Notes under the pieces: model-generated | What the model was told of the DNA's origin: nothing | Seen by the model: only the letters and a program-made list of their open reading frames with translations | Database searches by the model: none | Shown here: piece by piece, positions 42,085 to 51,379 of the stretch | How the letters are laid out: every line of letters begins with the position of its first letter | How positions within the stretch are numbered: position 1 is the stretch's first letter | Assembly (NCBI GenBank): GCA_030770545.1 | Contig: CM061091.1 | Coordinates: forward strand, 9,604,501 to 9,668,500 | Direction of reading: 5' to 3' | Length of the DNA: 64,000 nt | Source of the DNA: Macropodus opercularis | Taxonomy: Eukaryota > Chordata > Actinopteri > Anabantiformes > Osphronemidae | Position numbers and translations under genes: made by a program

Positions 42085-42555
42085 ATAGATTCAATTTTCA
42101 ATTCAATTCATTTCAACTTTATTTATATAGCAGAAATTCACAACATCTGTTATCTCAAGGCACTTTACAAGTAAGGTTTAAGACCTTACACTAGACCCAA
42201 CAAATCCCACATAGAGCAAGCTTTTAATTGTAGCCAATCGATAAATTGTACATTTTAATAGCAACAGCGGAGAGGAAAAACTCCCTCTATAGAGGAAGAA
42301 ACCTCCAGCAGACCCAGGCTCAGTGTGGGCGGCCATCTGCCTTGACCGGTTGGGGTGAGGGGATAGAGAAGAGAGAAAAGGACACAACAAAACAAGCAGC
42401 AACAGAACACAGGCAGGATGGTTGGACCAGCAACTGAACACTGGAGACACACGGCTCTGAGGGTTGAAAGGAGCCGTACAGGTCGCCAGTCCAGCAACCA
42501 GTGTGGTTGAACAGCTTTTCTGATATCACAAGACCCTTTTGAACCCAAATGCAGC
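42085..42555. repeat. Teleost dispersed repeat
   Basis: Starts with tandem attcaattca-type words and tttatttatatagc, then ctcaaggcactttacaa, aggaaaaactccctctatag, and gggcggccatctgccttgaccgg in order. From memory this succession is a very common interspersed repeat in spiny-rayed fish genomes, usually found near genes and often transcribed. I cannot name the family. Short frames on both strands over it are not genes. Confidence 0.65.
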
Positions 42556-42932
42556 TTCAGCTCAGGCAACATTTGGCTGAAAAATATTAATGTCAGATTA
42601 GCAATCAAAGTAAACTCACATGTCTATGACTGGAACAAATTAAACAGCAACAACTGAAATATTGTTTATATGGTTTTTGTTTGTTTATTTAAAATTTGTG
42701 TGGTCCCTTTTGTAATTATTGCATTTAAACAATTTTACACATCAGAGGTTTGTTATTTAGACAGTAAATACAGAATTTTTCTAGACCTTTCAGAAAGTAT
42801 AAGTACAAACATACAGTTTGCAGTAGTTATTTGTCCACCTGATGCTCAATTTGTAAAATTCAAACTGTCACCACCCCCCAACCCCCTGTTCTTCCGCTTC
42901 TTTTCATTATAGCTTCATTCTCATCCCACATC
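42556..42932. other. AT-rich spacer
   Basis: No motif recognised. An 80-codon plus-strand frame (42,670-42,912) has hydrophobic low-complexity composition and no supporting features. Confidence 0.4.
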
Positions 42933-43710
42933 TGTTGGAATTCTCTCGAGTCTCATGCTTATGACTCATCGCCTGTTGGGTTTAGCCTGCCAACACTTAA
43001 CAATGCAGAGACACTGACAAAAGAAGACAAACTCAGATATCTTAATTCATATACTTGTGCGCACAAGGGAAGCCACTCTGGAACACAATAACTCAGCGTC
43101 CAGCCGACGGACTACGACTCCCAGTTGTGCCCCAGTTGGGCACAGATCCTTTTATTGAGAATAGAATGAAAGTCACTCCTTTACATTCCACTTAGCAAGC
43201 TAGGAAAACAAGTCCATATATGGTGAGTAAGACACCTATGGAGCCGTTATGCAGTAAATTGTGGTCTGCAAAGTCTCCTCCTGACATAGGTGGTCAAACC
43301 ACCCTACCCTAGTACTATAGATCATTCCATGTTTATACAAGTAAACACAAGAAAAGGTCACAAGGTCACAGAGACACAGACAGGAGAATACACAGAGAGG
43401 ACTATGCTCCATATCCTTTAACATCGTCCCACGTGGAAACAAGACTGTGAGGGAGCTTTTACTGCGGTTACTTAAAACTTTAAATACTCTCTCCAGAATC
43501 CAAGAGTTGGAGCAAAGAGAAATGGATGAATAAAGTATAGATTGTGATGGAAGCTCTATAAACCCCCTCTCTCTCATATATATAGGGTTAAAAATAAAAC
43601 TAAAGTAAACTATAAGTAAAATATTTCTCAAACATCTTCCCTCCAACAATATTACTGTTGGGAAATAGCAAGCAACACGTATCATGTCATTGTAATTACA
43701 TATTCCCACA
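42933..43710 (-). mobile_element. Solo LTR (reverse strand)
   Basis: 778 bp element. Read on the reverse strand it starts tgtgggaatatg and ends attccaaca, giving short imperfect inverted ends (TGTGGGAAT/ATTCCAACA) as in retroviral LTRs. In between, in the right order, lie a TATA-like tatatatga (about 43,575-43,585) and ctcaataaaagg (aataaa near 43,155), followed by a T/G-rich stretch as in R-U5. No internal retroviral domain is attached on either side and no clear target duplication is visible, so it is best read as an old solo LTR. The 157-codon reverse frame inside it is not a gene. Confidence 0.6.
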
Positions 43711-44639
43711 GAAGGTAAAATGATTTTGATAGGTCCTCCATGTTAGTCCTATATATAAAATATATGTTATATATATTTAAAATTATGTTGCTATCAATAA
43801 AGATATATCATTTAGTTTTGAATATAACGTTTATTTTAATAATAATTTACTCATATTTGAATTGAGAAACTTTGGCTACAGTTTTGGTTCAAATAGCTTG
43901 TTTTCATTTTGTGAAGACTTATGGCACAGATTTCGCTCCATAGCGTTAGGGTTACACATATTTTGAAAAATACATGTGAAAACAATTCAAAGTTGTTCTG
44001 TGTCCACGGTGTATTAGTTGATGTTTGTCCCATGTAAAGCACAAAAAACGGAAATGTCTGTTGCTCTTACCTGGTAGTTTTAACAACACAAGGTGTTGTC
44101 TTCTGCAGAAGTAAAGAATCATGATATTCAACTTCACCATAATAAAACAAGTAACAATAATAATTTCTACTGAGGATGCACAATAGAAAATTCCCTTACA
44201 CTGTTTATTTCAAGAATATGTGACGCAGGAGAAGAAAAGGACGTAGAGAGTATTAATTAGAAGGTGGAGTGTTTACCAGAGCAACATTATCATCATTTAA
44301 AAACATGCCACCAAAAATCATCTACACCACAGTGAATGGGAGACCAGAGCGAGCCGAGATCCCAGAGAATTGTCCTGCCCAGGATGTCAAAGGTAGGAAC
44401 TGAAAATGTTTGATTAGGGTTTATTTCAGTGCTTTCCTATGCCTGCGGACACTGCATCGTTCTGTCCCATGTTTCAGTTTTCCACAATGTTAGTGACTTG
44501 TCAAAGGAATTTTTCACAGCCTGACAACACGCGTGATTCTTATTTATTAAAATTGTTCTATAATTGATCGATAAAGCCTTAGACAGTCATTGTGACAATT
44601 ATTCGAGGTAAGAGTGTGAATTTTAAAGGTATTAAAGAC
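43711..44639. other. AT-rich spacer with one exon-like segment
   Basis: Very AT-rich from 43,740 to 43,860. At 44,305-44,392 an ATG opens a 29-codon stretch (MPPKIIYTTVNGRPERAEIP...) ending at ag/gtaggaac, a reasonable splice donor. This could be the 5' coding exon of a gene or transposon, but I found no partner exon and no known homologue. The rest shows nothing I can identify. Confidence 0.3.
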
Positions 44640-45030
44640 TTTACAAGCTGGTTAAGATAGCTGGTTCTGTCCTGGGCTGCACACTGGACACTATGTGGAG
44701 GAGGTAGCAGACAGAAGGATGCTGGTAAAGCTGTCATCCACCATGGATAATCCCTCCCACCCCCTTCACCAGGCTTTAGAGGTTCTGAGCGGCACCTTCA
44801 GTAGCAGACTGTTACACCCCCGGAGCGCTACTGTCGTTCATTCCTCCCCACAGCCATCAGACTGTACAACACAACACTACAGTGATGCATATGTGTAGTA
44901 CACAGTGTACACTACGTTTGGTGGTATTCTACTGATGAAAAATTTTTCATCTTTTCTCAGAGCTAGTGCAATATTTCAAGTGATTGAATATTTCCATTGT
45001 GAACAATGACAAAAACAGCTTTGTCTTTCT
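44640..45030 (+). mobile_element. LINE 3' end fragment
   Basis: Plus-strand fragment of the C-terminal end of a non-LTR retrotransposon ORF: KLVKIAGSVLG, a frame change, then DRRMLVKLSSTMDNPSHPLH and a final segment with LLHPRSATV (44,695-44,898), stopping at a TAG. The following 130 bp with attgtgaacaatgacaaaa resembles the short 3' untranslated tail of L2-like fish LINEs. It is a 5'-truncated, frameshifted copy, probably of the same family as 39,555-39,900. Confidence 0.7.
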
Positions 45031-45084
45031 TTATGATTGTTCAGACTGTTCCTATGACTATTGTTGCTTGATCCTGTTGATCGC

Positions 45085-45209
45085 ACACATTGGATCTACT
45101 GTGTATCTACTGCAGACGTGCTCACACTTTTTCAGCGTGTGAGCTACTTATAAAATGACCATGTCTAAATTATCTACTTACAATAAAAATGCAAAACATA
45201 TTTATTCCT
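45085..45209. repeat. Possible dispersed repeat with hairpin
   Basis: Contains gctcacac (45,120-45,127) and its inverted copy gtgtgagc (45,137-45,144), followed by tacttataaaatgacc. I have an impression of this wording from other fish genomes, perhaps the end of a DNA transposon or MITE, but cannot assign it. It is interrupted on its right by the SINE-like insertion and may resume at 45,530. Confidence 0.3.
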
Positions 45210-45541
45210 TCCCGGAGGCGACCGGGGGCCTTTCTGTGTGGAGTTTGCATGTTCTCCCAGTGTCTGCGTGGGTTTTCTCCGGGGTCTCCGGTTTCCTCCC
45301 ACAGTCAAAAGACATGCAGTTAGGTCAATTGGTTGGATGCGTAAATTGCCCATAGGTGTGAGTGTGTGTATGACTGTGATTGTGTGTCTATATATGTGGC
45401 CCTGCGATGGACTGGCGATCTGTCCAGGGTGTACCCTGCCTCTCGCCCAAAGCCAGCTGGGATAGGCTCCAGCACGCCCGCGACCCCTTCGGGGAAAAAG
45501 CGGAAGAAGATGGATGGATGGATGGATGGATATTTATTCCT
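45198..45541 (+). mobile_element. 5'-truncated SINE-like retroelement with target duplication
   Basis: Element body 45,210-45,529: cggaggcgaccgggggcc, gtggagtttgcatgttctc, cctgcgatggactggcga, gggataggctccagc, ending in a GGAT microsatellite at 45,511-45,529. This is a very common teleost repeat. It is flanked by a perfect 12 bp direct repeat, atatttattcct, at 45,198-45,209 and 45,530-45,541. A target duplication of this length, a truncated 5' end and a simple-repeat 3' tail show insertion by target-primed reverse transcription. It begins partway into the family; the missing head is represented by the separate fragment at 45,833-45,931. Confidence 0.8.
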
Positions 45542-45832
45542 AAATATATTGAGTATTCTTTATTTGTACAATATATGTTGCATTACTGCACAAACCTATA
45601 TTGAATCAACCTCAGCATCATCAAGGTAGCACATGAATGTAGCGACTTGCTCCAGGAAAACAACGTCTTGGTTGGTGTCAAACTCTCAGTTCTCAGTCTA
45701 GTGTCAAGCTGTGCACATGTCTTCCGTTGCGTCTCCAGCTCTGACGCGAGGTTTCCCTACAGTCTTTATAGGGAATAGATGAAATGGTTATATTTAGTGT
45801 ATATTTATGTTTTCTACATCATATGTACCATT
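45542..45832. other. Unassigned spacer
   Basis: No coding frame or motif recognised. It may continue the dispersed repeat broken by the SINE-like insertion at 45,210. Confidence 0.3.
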
Positions 45833-45931
45833 GTGGGCGGCACGGTGGTGTGGTGGTTAGCATTGTCGCCTTACAGCAAGAAGGTCCTGGGTATGATTCC
45901 CGGAGGCGACCGGGGGCCTTTCTGTGTAGAG
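45833..45931 (+). mobile_element. SINE-like element head fragment
   Basis: gggcggcacggtggtgtgg, tggttagcattgtcgcc, cagcaagaaggtcctgg and gattcccggaggcgaccg. The first part resembles a tRNA-like RNA polymerase III promoter (box A-like tggtgtggtggttag, box B-like gggtatgattcc), imperfect. It overlaps the start of the 45,210 element by about 35 bp (cggaggcgaccgggggcc onward), so both are pieces of one family but separate copies. It is cut off at 45,931 where the tgtagtgg LTR-like sequence begins. Confidence 0.65.
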
Positions 45932-46226
45932 TGTAGTGGAAAATATGTGTAATAATATGCTCAGAACGTATAGGATGGAATTTGTATGTATTGGTAAGAA
46001 TAGGCTTACATAGTTACATGTGTTTACAGAGTTTCTGTGTCCAGGATCTGAATTCTGAAGTCGGAGTGACCTGACATGTGGATACTTTCATGTAAGCAGA
46101 GTCATTAATCTAAATTATCAATGACGAAGACCTTGATAATTTAGATTAATGATAACCTTGCTTTTCTGCGACTGACGCAAGTTGAAGGTTTAAAAACCAA
46201 CTCCCTAGAATAAAAGGAGGAGATGT
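45932..46226 (+). mobile_element. LTR-like element B, truncated
   Basis: Begins tgtagtggaaaatatg directly after the SINE head and shares a 25-base run around ggtttaaaaaccaactcc with LTR-like element A, at the position of the TATA-like tttaaaaa. It stops soon after gaggagatgtg, where transposase coding sequence starts, so its 3' half, including any polyadenylation signal, is missing. It contains a perfect 20 bp inverted repeat (46,102-46,121 and 46,133-46,152) separated by 11 bases. Confidence 0.45.
46102..46152. repeat. Perfect 20 bp inverted repeat
   Basis: tcattaatctaaattatcaa at 46,102-46,121 is the exact reverse complement of 46,133-46,152, with an 11-base loop (tgacgaagacc). It lies inside the truncated LTR-like element B and is not found in element A. 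Confidence 0.9.
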
Positions 46227-47791
46227 GCTGTGTTGACGAGTTTGAGGTCTGTAATCCTCTTGGGACATCACGTAAAAAACTTAAACTTTGTGGCATATAC
46301 TGGGTCCTTGACAATTTGCCTCCTGGTTCTCATTCAGCGCTGTCATCTATGTATTTAGCAGTTCTTTGTAAAAGTGACGATCTAAAAACATTTGGGTTTG
46401 AAAAAGTGTTGGATGTATTGTTGAAAGACTTAGTAATCTTGGAGCAACGTGTCGTCTACATTTTTAAGTTAAACAAATGTGTTAAAGGCACTGTGAATTG
46501 TGTGATAGCAGACAATTTAGGAGCTCATGGTCTTGCAGGTTTTGTAGAAAGTTTTTTCTGGAGAATACATTTGCAGGTTTTGCCTAGCAACGAAATCAGA
46601 AATTCAGTCATTAACTGCTGGTGTTTTTGAACTTAGAACACCAGAACTTCATCAAGCACATCTAAAATCTGCCCTGGAAACTGCAAGCCTGTGTTGTGGT
46701 GTTAAACGGGATTGTGTTTTAAGTAAGAATCTCAGACATTTCCATGTCACTGCAGGCTATCCTCCAGATATTTGTACATGACTTGTTTGAAAGTATTATA
46801 CCAGTGGAGCTTGCTCATTGTTTAGCCACTTTGATCTCAAAAAAATATTTCACATTAGATAAGCTTAACAACTTGATCAAAAATTTTGAGTACAAATGGG
46901 GAGATAGAACTGATTGCCCTTAACCGATACCACAGACGTTTTCAGGAAGGAAACATATTGGAGGAAATGCCCACGAAAATTGGGCTTTGCTTCGATTATT
47001 GCCTTTCATTATTGGTCCCATCATTCCAGAGGATGAACCAGTCTGGCATGTCATTTTGGATCTTAAAGACAGATTCTGATGAATCGGTCTCATATCTTGA
47101 ATGCAAAGTTAGTGAACACCGCCAAATATACAAAGAGCTGTTTCCAAACATAAATCTTCTACCAAAGCATCATTATTTAGAGCACTACCCTTTGATGATT
47201 CGCCTCTTTGGACCTCTTGTTCATAAGTGGACAATGAGGTTTGAAGCAAAACACAGTTTCTTTAAACAGATTGCTCGTCATACCAATTGTTTTAAAAACA
47301 TACCCGTCACACTTGCCAAGAAACATCGGCTCTCTCATTTACAGTCTTCTGGTCGAAGAACATCTCTTGTGGTAACTAATGCTTCATCTGTGCCTGTTGA
47401 TGTCCTACAAAATGACACTGCATTTGCTATTAGACAGAGATTGTCTATTGAAACTGATGTCTTTATGACCTCAAATGTGTCATACCATGGTATGAACTAC
47501 AGCAAAGGGATGACAGTTGTGCAAGGACAGGTCGTTGGCCTGCCAGATTTTGCTGAAATATTGCAGATCTGTGTCTTGCCGAGCAAGATTCATTTTGTAG
47601 TGAAAAAGTTAACGGCTTGGTATAGAGAGCACTTCAGAGCTTATTAGTTAAGCACGTCACATGTGAAAGAGGTCATTCTTATTGAGCACGGGGAACTTGT
47701 AGATGCCCACCCATTAGCGGCCTATTCAGTTGGCGGCAAGCGCCTGGTTACACTGAAACGATATATTAATTTTGTGCAAAAACAGGAGTAA
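46227..47791 (+). pseudogene. tnp2-like transposase pseudogene
   Basis: Remnant of a multicopy fish protein whose core resembles the tnp2 (En/Spm, CACTA-like) transposase fold. Seen in order: DEFEVCNPLGTS and LDNLPPGSHSALSS (first acidic motif and NLPP motif, 46,230-46,350), VIADNLGAHGLAGF (about 46,505), TAGYPPDI, HDLFESIIPVELAH, then NAHENWALLRLLPF, LLPKHHYLEHYPLMIRLFGP, WTMRFEAKHSFFKQ (about 47,240), and a C-terminal YSVGGKRLVTLKRYI ending at TAA 47,789-47,791. The coding frame changes near 46,554 (run of T), 46,767, between 46,915 and 46,960, and near 47,070, and an amber stop interrupts it at 47,645-47,647 with the frame open on both sides. The N-terminus is missing, replaced by the LTR-like fragment. 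The family assignment to tnp2 is from motif recall and moderate; that the protein is multicopy and transposon-related in fish is more secure. Not functional here. Confidence 0.6.
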
Positions 47792-47796
47792 TGTTT

Positions 47797-48117
47797 GTAA
47801 GTATTTTTTACTTTTAATGTTTACGTTCAAAATGACATGGTTAAGTCTCAAAATGATTTGTGATTGAAGATGTTTGTGTTTTTCCAGTTAGTATGTATGC
47901 ATGTTGGAATTAAAGCAGCCCTGGGGGGCAGGGTAAATATAACTGCCAGTGCAGATACATCAGTGGCATTAGATGTCAGATAATGCAAAAAAAAAAAAAA
48001 AATCCTATTGGCTTCCCTGCAAACTATTGTTAAAGCTGACGCTACTTGTAATATGAACCAAATTTGTAGAGCTCCTGTAAATATCAATATATACATTGCC
48101 TTTTAATTTCCTTAGAG
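47797..48117 (+). other. Predicted intron 1 of the SAMD3-like gene
   Basis: Donor gtaagt at 47,797 and pyrimidine-rich acceptor ttttaatttccttagag ending at 48,117 (an alternative AG at 48,115 breaks the frame). The interior is non-coding and holds a run of A at about 47,987-48,002. Confidence 0.45.
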
Positions 48118-49014
48118 GAATTGTGCCACACTATAAGGGCAAGTTTTGGAGTGCAAGAAGAGATTCGCCTTCAGTACCAGGATGCAGACTTTGGAAATGA
48201 GTTTATCAATTTATCAGACATTTCTGAAATAAGTGACAAAGCCAATCTTAAAGTGATATATTTGAAAGAAAATGTAGATAAAGATGCCACAATACATTCT
48301 CCAGTAGTAACCGGGCCATCAGAAACCTCATCAGTCTCCTCAGAAACTGATAATACAGAGCCATTTTCATCTACATCAACTGATTCTTCACAGTCTACTA
48401 GACACTGTGTTTGGCCAAGTGTTTTCACCATTCCTAATTTTAGGTACGATGCAGCTCTTGAACTTGACTGGGCTAATGCTGAGTACGGGAGAAGTGGAAG
48501 TTTTTTGAGTCCATCACCAAAACTGAAATCTCACATTTTGGACCGATTGGCAGAAGATATTGTGAAGTTCAAAGCTAACCCAACTGACAATAATTTGAAT
48601 TATGTTGCACAGGCCCTTGTTAAAACTCACCCTTGCCTGAGAGAACAGGGATCTTTCAATGGCTGTTATGGATGGAAGTATAAAATGGCTAATTTCCGGA
48701 CCAAACTGGGTGTGCTGAAGTTGAGATAAATTCATTAAAACCACTGTCCACTGACAAAAGAAGCCTAGCAGCATTAAATGTGAAAAAACCAAAAAGAGCT
48801 GAAGTTAACTACTGTCCAGAGCATCCAAAAGGAGAAACCACAGATAGTCTCGAACAGGAGATAATTACAATACTTTCAAAAGAGAAATAGTGACCTTATA
48901 GTTGCTGAGAAAATGGAGAAGACTTTCTTATACAGAAGACAAGAGGTTCTTCAGGGACAACCCATGATTGCAGACTTTAAGAACAGGTGGCCAGCTCTCT
49001 TTACTGCAAAAGAG

Positions 49015-49177
49015 GTAAATATCCTGTTTTACATTCACTTTTGTGTCTCCTAATGTGCGCACCCACAAACGTTTATAGGAACAATTAAATTTTTAAACGG
49101 GCAATAAATGCGTCTTCTATACAAGTTCTTTTCATTCTTTTGTATACACAGTTAACGTGTATTGTTTGTTTTTCCAG
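49015..49177 (+). other. Predicted intron 2 of the SAMD3-like gene
   Basis: 163 bp between gaggtaaat and tttgtttttccag. Coding similarity to the family stops at the donor and resumes right after the acceptor, which supports a true intron and argues that the gene is not a processed copy. Confidence 0.6.
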
Positions 49178-49369
49178 ATTGATAAGGAGTTCAAGCGGAT
49201 TTCCACTGTCCCCCTACTCGCGACATTTTTTACCGAGTTTGACAGATACATTCCAAGATTGATGGAAGTCTTTAGGTGCAAAGGCGGTATAGCTGGAAGA
49301 AAAATGACAGGTCATGCTTGCCATGTCTGAGGTTTGTGTTATGCTTTTTGGTTTTAGTAAGTACTGTTG

Positions 49370-49545
49370 TCACCAGCACAACAAACGACTGGGACACTCC
49401 ACTTCCCCCTGACAAAGAAGCTGACTGGTGTATGCTCGTGGAGTCTTGAAGTGTTTGAGATTCAACAATGAATCTCTCCAGATGTTCCAGTCAGCTTCTT
49501 TGTCAGGGGGAAGTGGAGTGTCCCAGTCGTTTGTTGTGCTGGTGA
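49370..49545. repeat. Perfect 59 bp foldback
   Basis: 49,370-49,428 is the exact reverse complement of 49,487-49,545, with a 58-base spacer. The right arm belongs to the Bel-Pao fragment, whose reverse-strand frame continues from it into the spacer; the left arm is an inverted copy of a piece of the same element. Confidence 0.95.
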
Positions 49546-49755
49546 GTTCTCTAAGCAAACGTTTCCCTTTTACAGTAACCAGGGCTATTAGACCAAGAGG
49601 GTCGAACACACTGTTGACAGTTGCTAAGACACCTCTGCGCGTACACATAGTTGCATCACGTAGAGTCATGGAGTCTGACAATAAGAACCCGTCTCCAGTC
49701 GAGGTATTGGGGGAAAGAATCCGCTTTTGATGGAAGAAATTTGTAAATATTCAAA
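49429..49755 (-). mobile_element. Bel-Pao retrotransposon fragment
   Basis: The reverse strand has an open frame with ILSPNTSTGDGFLLSDSMTL in its first part, then TRRGVLATVNSVFDPLGLIA, VKGKRLLRELT, DWDTPLPPDKEADW and WRDSLLNLKHF. This succession (R-x-x-L-x-x-x-x-S-x-F-D-P-L-G, then W-D-x-P-L) is characteristic of the segment after RT in Bel-Pao LTR retrotransposons (the Pao peptidase A17-type region). It starts at about 49,755 and is cut off in the foldback spacer. The frame is open but is only about 110 codons of a long polyprotein, so it is a fragment. Confidence 0.8.
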
Positions 49756-49889
49756 AAAGTGGAATGAGCAAACGCAGAGGGCTACGTCACCCTGGCCATT
49801 GGGGGGAACGTTGGACCAGAGGCAGTGTGTTGAAATGGAAGGTTTAATAAACAATCACAAAATTAAAGAGCCACAATAAATAAATCTGA
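49756..49889. other. Short unassigned spacer
   Basis: AT-rich sequence between the Bel-Pao fragment and the possible gag remnant. Nothing recognised. Confidence 0.3.
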
Positions 49890-50795
49890 CGTATCACGAT
49901 AAATCTGCAAAGCGTGTGCGTGAGCGTGAGACTGCAGTGTTGCAACTATTGACAGAGCATGTCCAGACGTTAGGAGCGTGTGAAAAGGCAGTTAGAGCCG
50001 AGGAAAATAAAGAAACCCCCTCCTTGTGCTGCACAAATGCCTGTGAGAGAAAAGAACATTCAAGGTCAGAGGAGTAAGATGAACTATTAGAGTCACCCAA
50101 AGTCTATTTGAAGGTAGTGAACATTTCAGGTAGAGATCGCTGCTGTTAAAGTGGTTTGCATGACGGTATGGTGAGAGTTTGGCAGGAGGTAGATAAAGAG
50201 CATTAACGGGAGTGTGGTGACACGAATAAGCAGGTTGAGCATGTGAGAGAGACTGATGCAGCTGGAGATGATGAGCGGACTGAGAGATCTCCCAGTGGGA
50301 GGAAAGTTTCTGCTGCCGTTGACCTCGGTAGTGAAGAGTTGAAGAAGCAGGAGAAAGTGGATGGAGTTATGACCCATAATCCCGCTGGGAAACCAGTGAC
50401 GTCATCCAGAGTGAAGGAGGCATGTGAGGATATGCAGCCTGGCAGCCTGGTTGCAGTGACCATCAGGGGTTTGTCACCATCTCGGACCAAGCTAAGAGAA
50501 GCTGGGAGACTGTGTAACGTGTCATGTGATCATTTCACTGGTCATGTGGTGGATGTTGTAACAAAGTGGTTTGCTAATGCTGTCCATCAGAAGCAGACAG
50601 ATAGCAAACTAACTGAAAACCCAGCCGTCAAAGGAAGGAAAGAAGAAAAGACAGACAGTGGTGACCTTGGCTGAACCAGCCCGAGCACCTCAGACCTCAG
50701 CTACAACACCCGTCATGGCTGAGCCCCAGGTGATATACATCCAGCCAGGATGCTGGACAGGACCTCCAAGGACGAGAGGAGGGTTTCTCTAGTAT
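49890..50795 (+). mobile_element. Possible retroviral gag remnant
   Basis: Plus-strand coding-like sequence in more than one frame. 49,918-50,076 encodes a charged helical-looking stretch (RERETAVLQLLTEHVQTLGA), the 143-codon frame at 50,243-50,674 contains EDMQPGSLVAVTIRGLSPSR and CDHFTGHVVDVV, and a shifted frame continues with EPQVIYIQPGCWTGPPR (about 50,720-50,765). It precedes an RT remnant of retroviral type, and such charged, low-conservation sequence upstream of pol is where gag would lie. No CCHC zinc knuckle or major homology region is visible, so the assignment is positional and weak; an unrelated host-gene fragment is possible. Confidence 0.3.
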
Positions 50796-51379
50796 TGTGC
50801 CGTGCACTGGTAAAAAAAAAAAGACAAAAAAATTAAAGAAAGAAAAACACTGACACTTACAAAAAATCAAAATAAAGAGGAAAAGGACGGTGAACTGCAT
50901 GTTGTCAATGACTAAGGAAAAATGCAGAAAAGACATACATGAACTTTGCACTGTGCTGACATAGCAGTGGACTTTGCCAAAGCCAACAGCATCACAGCCT
51001 GCATGTTCGTCCCATTGCACACCCCATTATTTAAAGACAGATTCTGAAGATCAGCATTTATTAAGAAAAAAAAAAGTATTTTATCGAGAAATTTCACACA
51101 TTATCTTATTAGCAGGCCACAAGTTGAGACAATTAGGCCCCATGACCTTGGTAAAGAGATTAAAAATGAATGATATTAAAATAAAAAAGGTACAAGTAAG
51201 AAGGGACCAAGAGTTAGTTTAGGGTATATGTATTTTCTTAAAACACCACTTAGTCTACTAATAAGTGTAGATAAGTATAGATGCATGTATAAGGGTGAAG
51301 CATAGAGTCCCCTTAGAAATCAAGCTGAGGATCCAGATCCACCTGCTCTGGTGTCGGATGTTCTACCTGATGCTCAGTG
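50796..51379. other. A-rich spacer
   Basis: A-rich runs at 50,813-50,850 and 51,065-51,075. Short frames are present but without motifs. Nothing further recognised before the RT remnant. Confidence 0.4.

Larger units (their letters stand above)
47791..49320 (+). pseudogene. SAMD3-like gene remnant (spliced, broken)
   Basis: Resembles proteins annotated in fish as sterile alpha motif domain-containing protein 3-like. Its most likely start, ATG at 47,791, overlaps the stop codon of the transposase by one base (TAATG). Two codons precede a donor gtaagt at 47,797; joining to an acceptor ending at 48,117 keeps frame. Exon 2 has an acidic, ubiquitin-like-looking N-terminal part (IRLQYQDADFGNEF), a Ser/Thr-rich linker (48,295-48,400) and the conserved WPSVFTIPNFRYDAALELD and HPCLREQGSFNG. 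A frame change near 48,705 leads to KKPKRAEVNYCPEHPKGE (about 48,785-48,840); another stop lies near 48,890; FKNRWPALF precedes a donor at 49,015; the intron ends at 49,177; exon 3 has EFKRISTVPL and FDRYIPRLMEVF. No SAM domain is visible in what remains. Function of the family is unknown to me; the pairing with a transposase suggests an accessory gene of a mobile element. Confidence 0.55.

Noticed and set aside
42255..42608. 117-codon reverse frame rich in Leu and Cys
   Set aside because: It is an antisense reading of the common teleost dispersed repeat, not a gene.
43236..43709. 157-codon reverse-strand frame
   Set aside because: It lies entirely inside the solo LTR, crossing its TATA-like box, and matches nothing recognised.
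45833..45931. tRNA gene
   Set aside because: Box A- and box B-like words are present but there is no cloverleaf, acceptor stem or plausible anticodon arm; it is a SINE-type head.
48171..48431. 86-codon reverse frame over the SAMD3-like exon
   Set aside because: Shadow of the plus-strand exon, whose residues match a known family.
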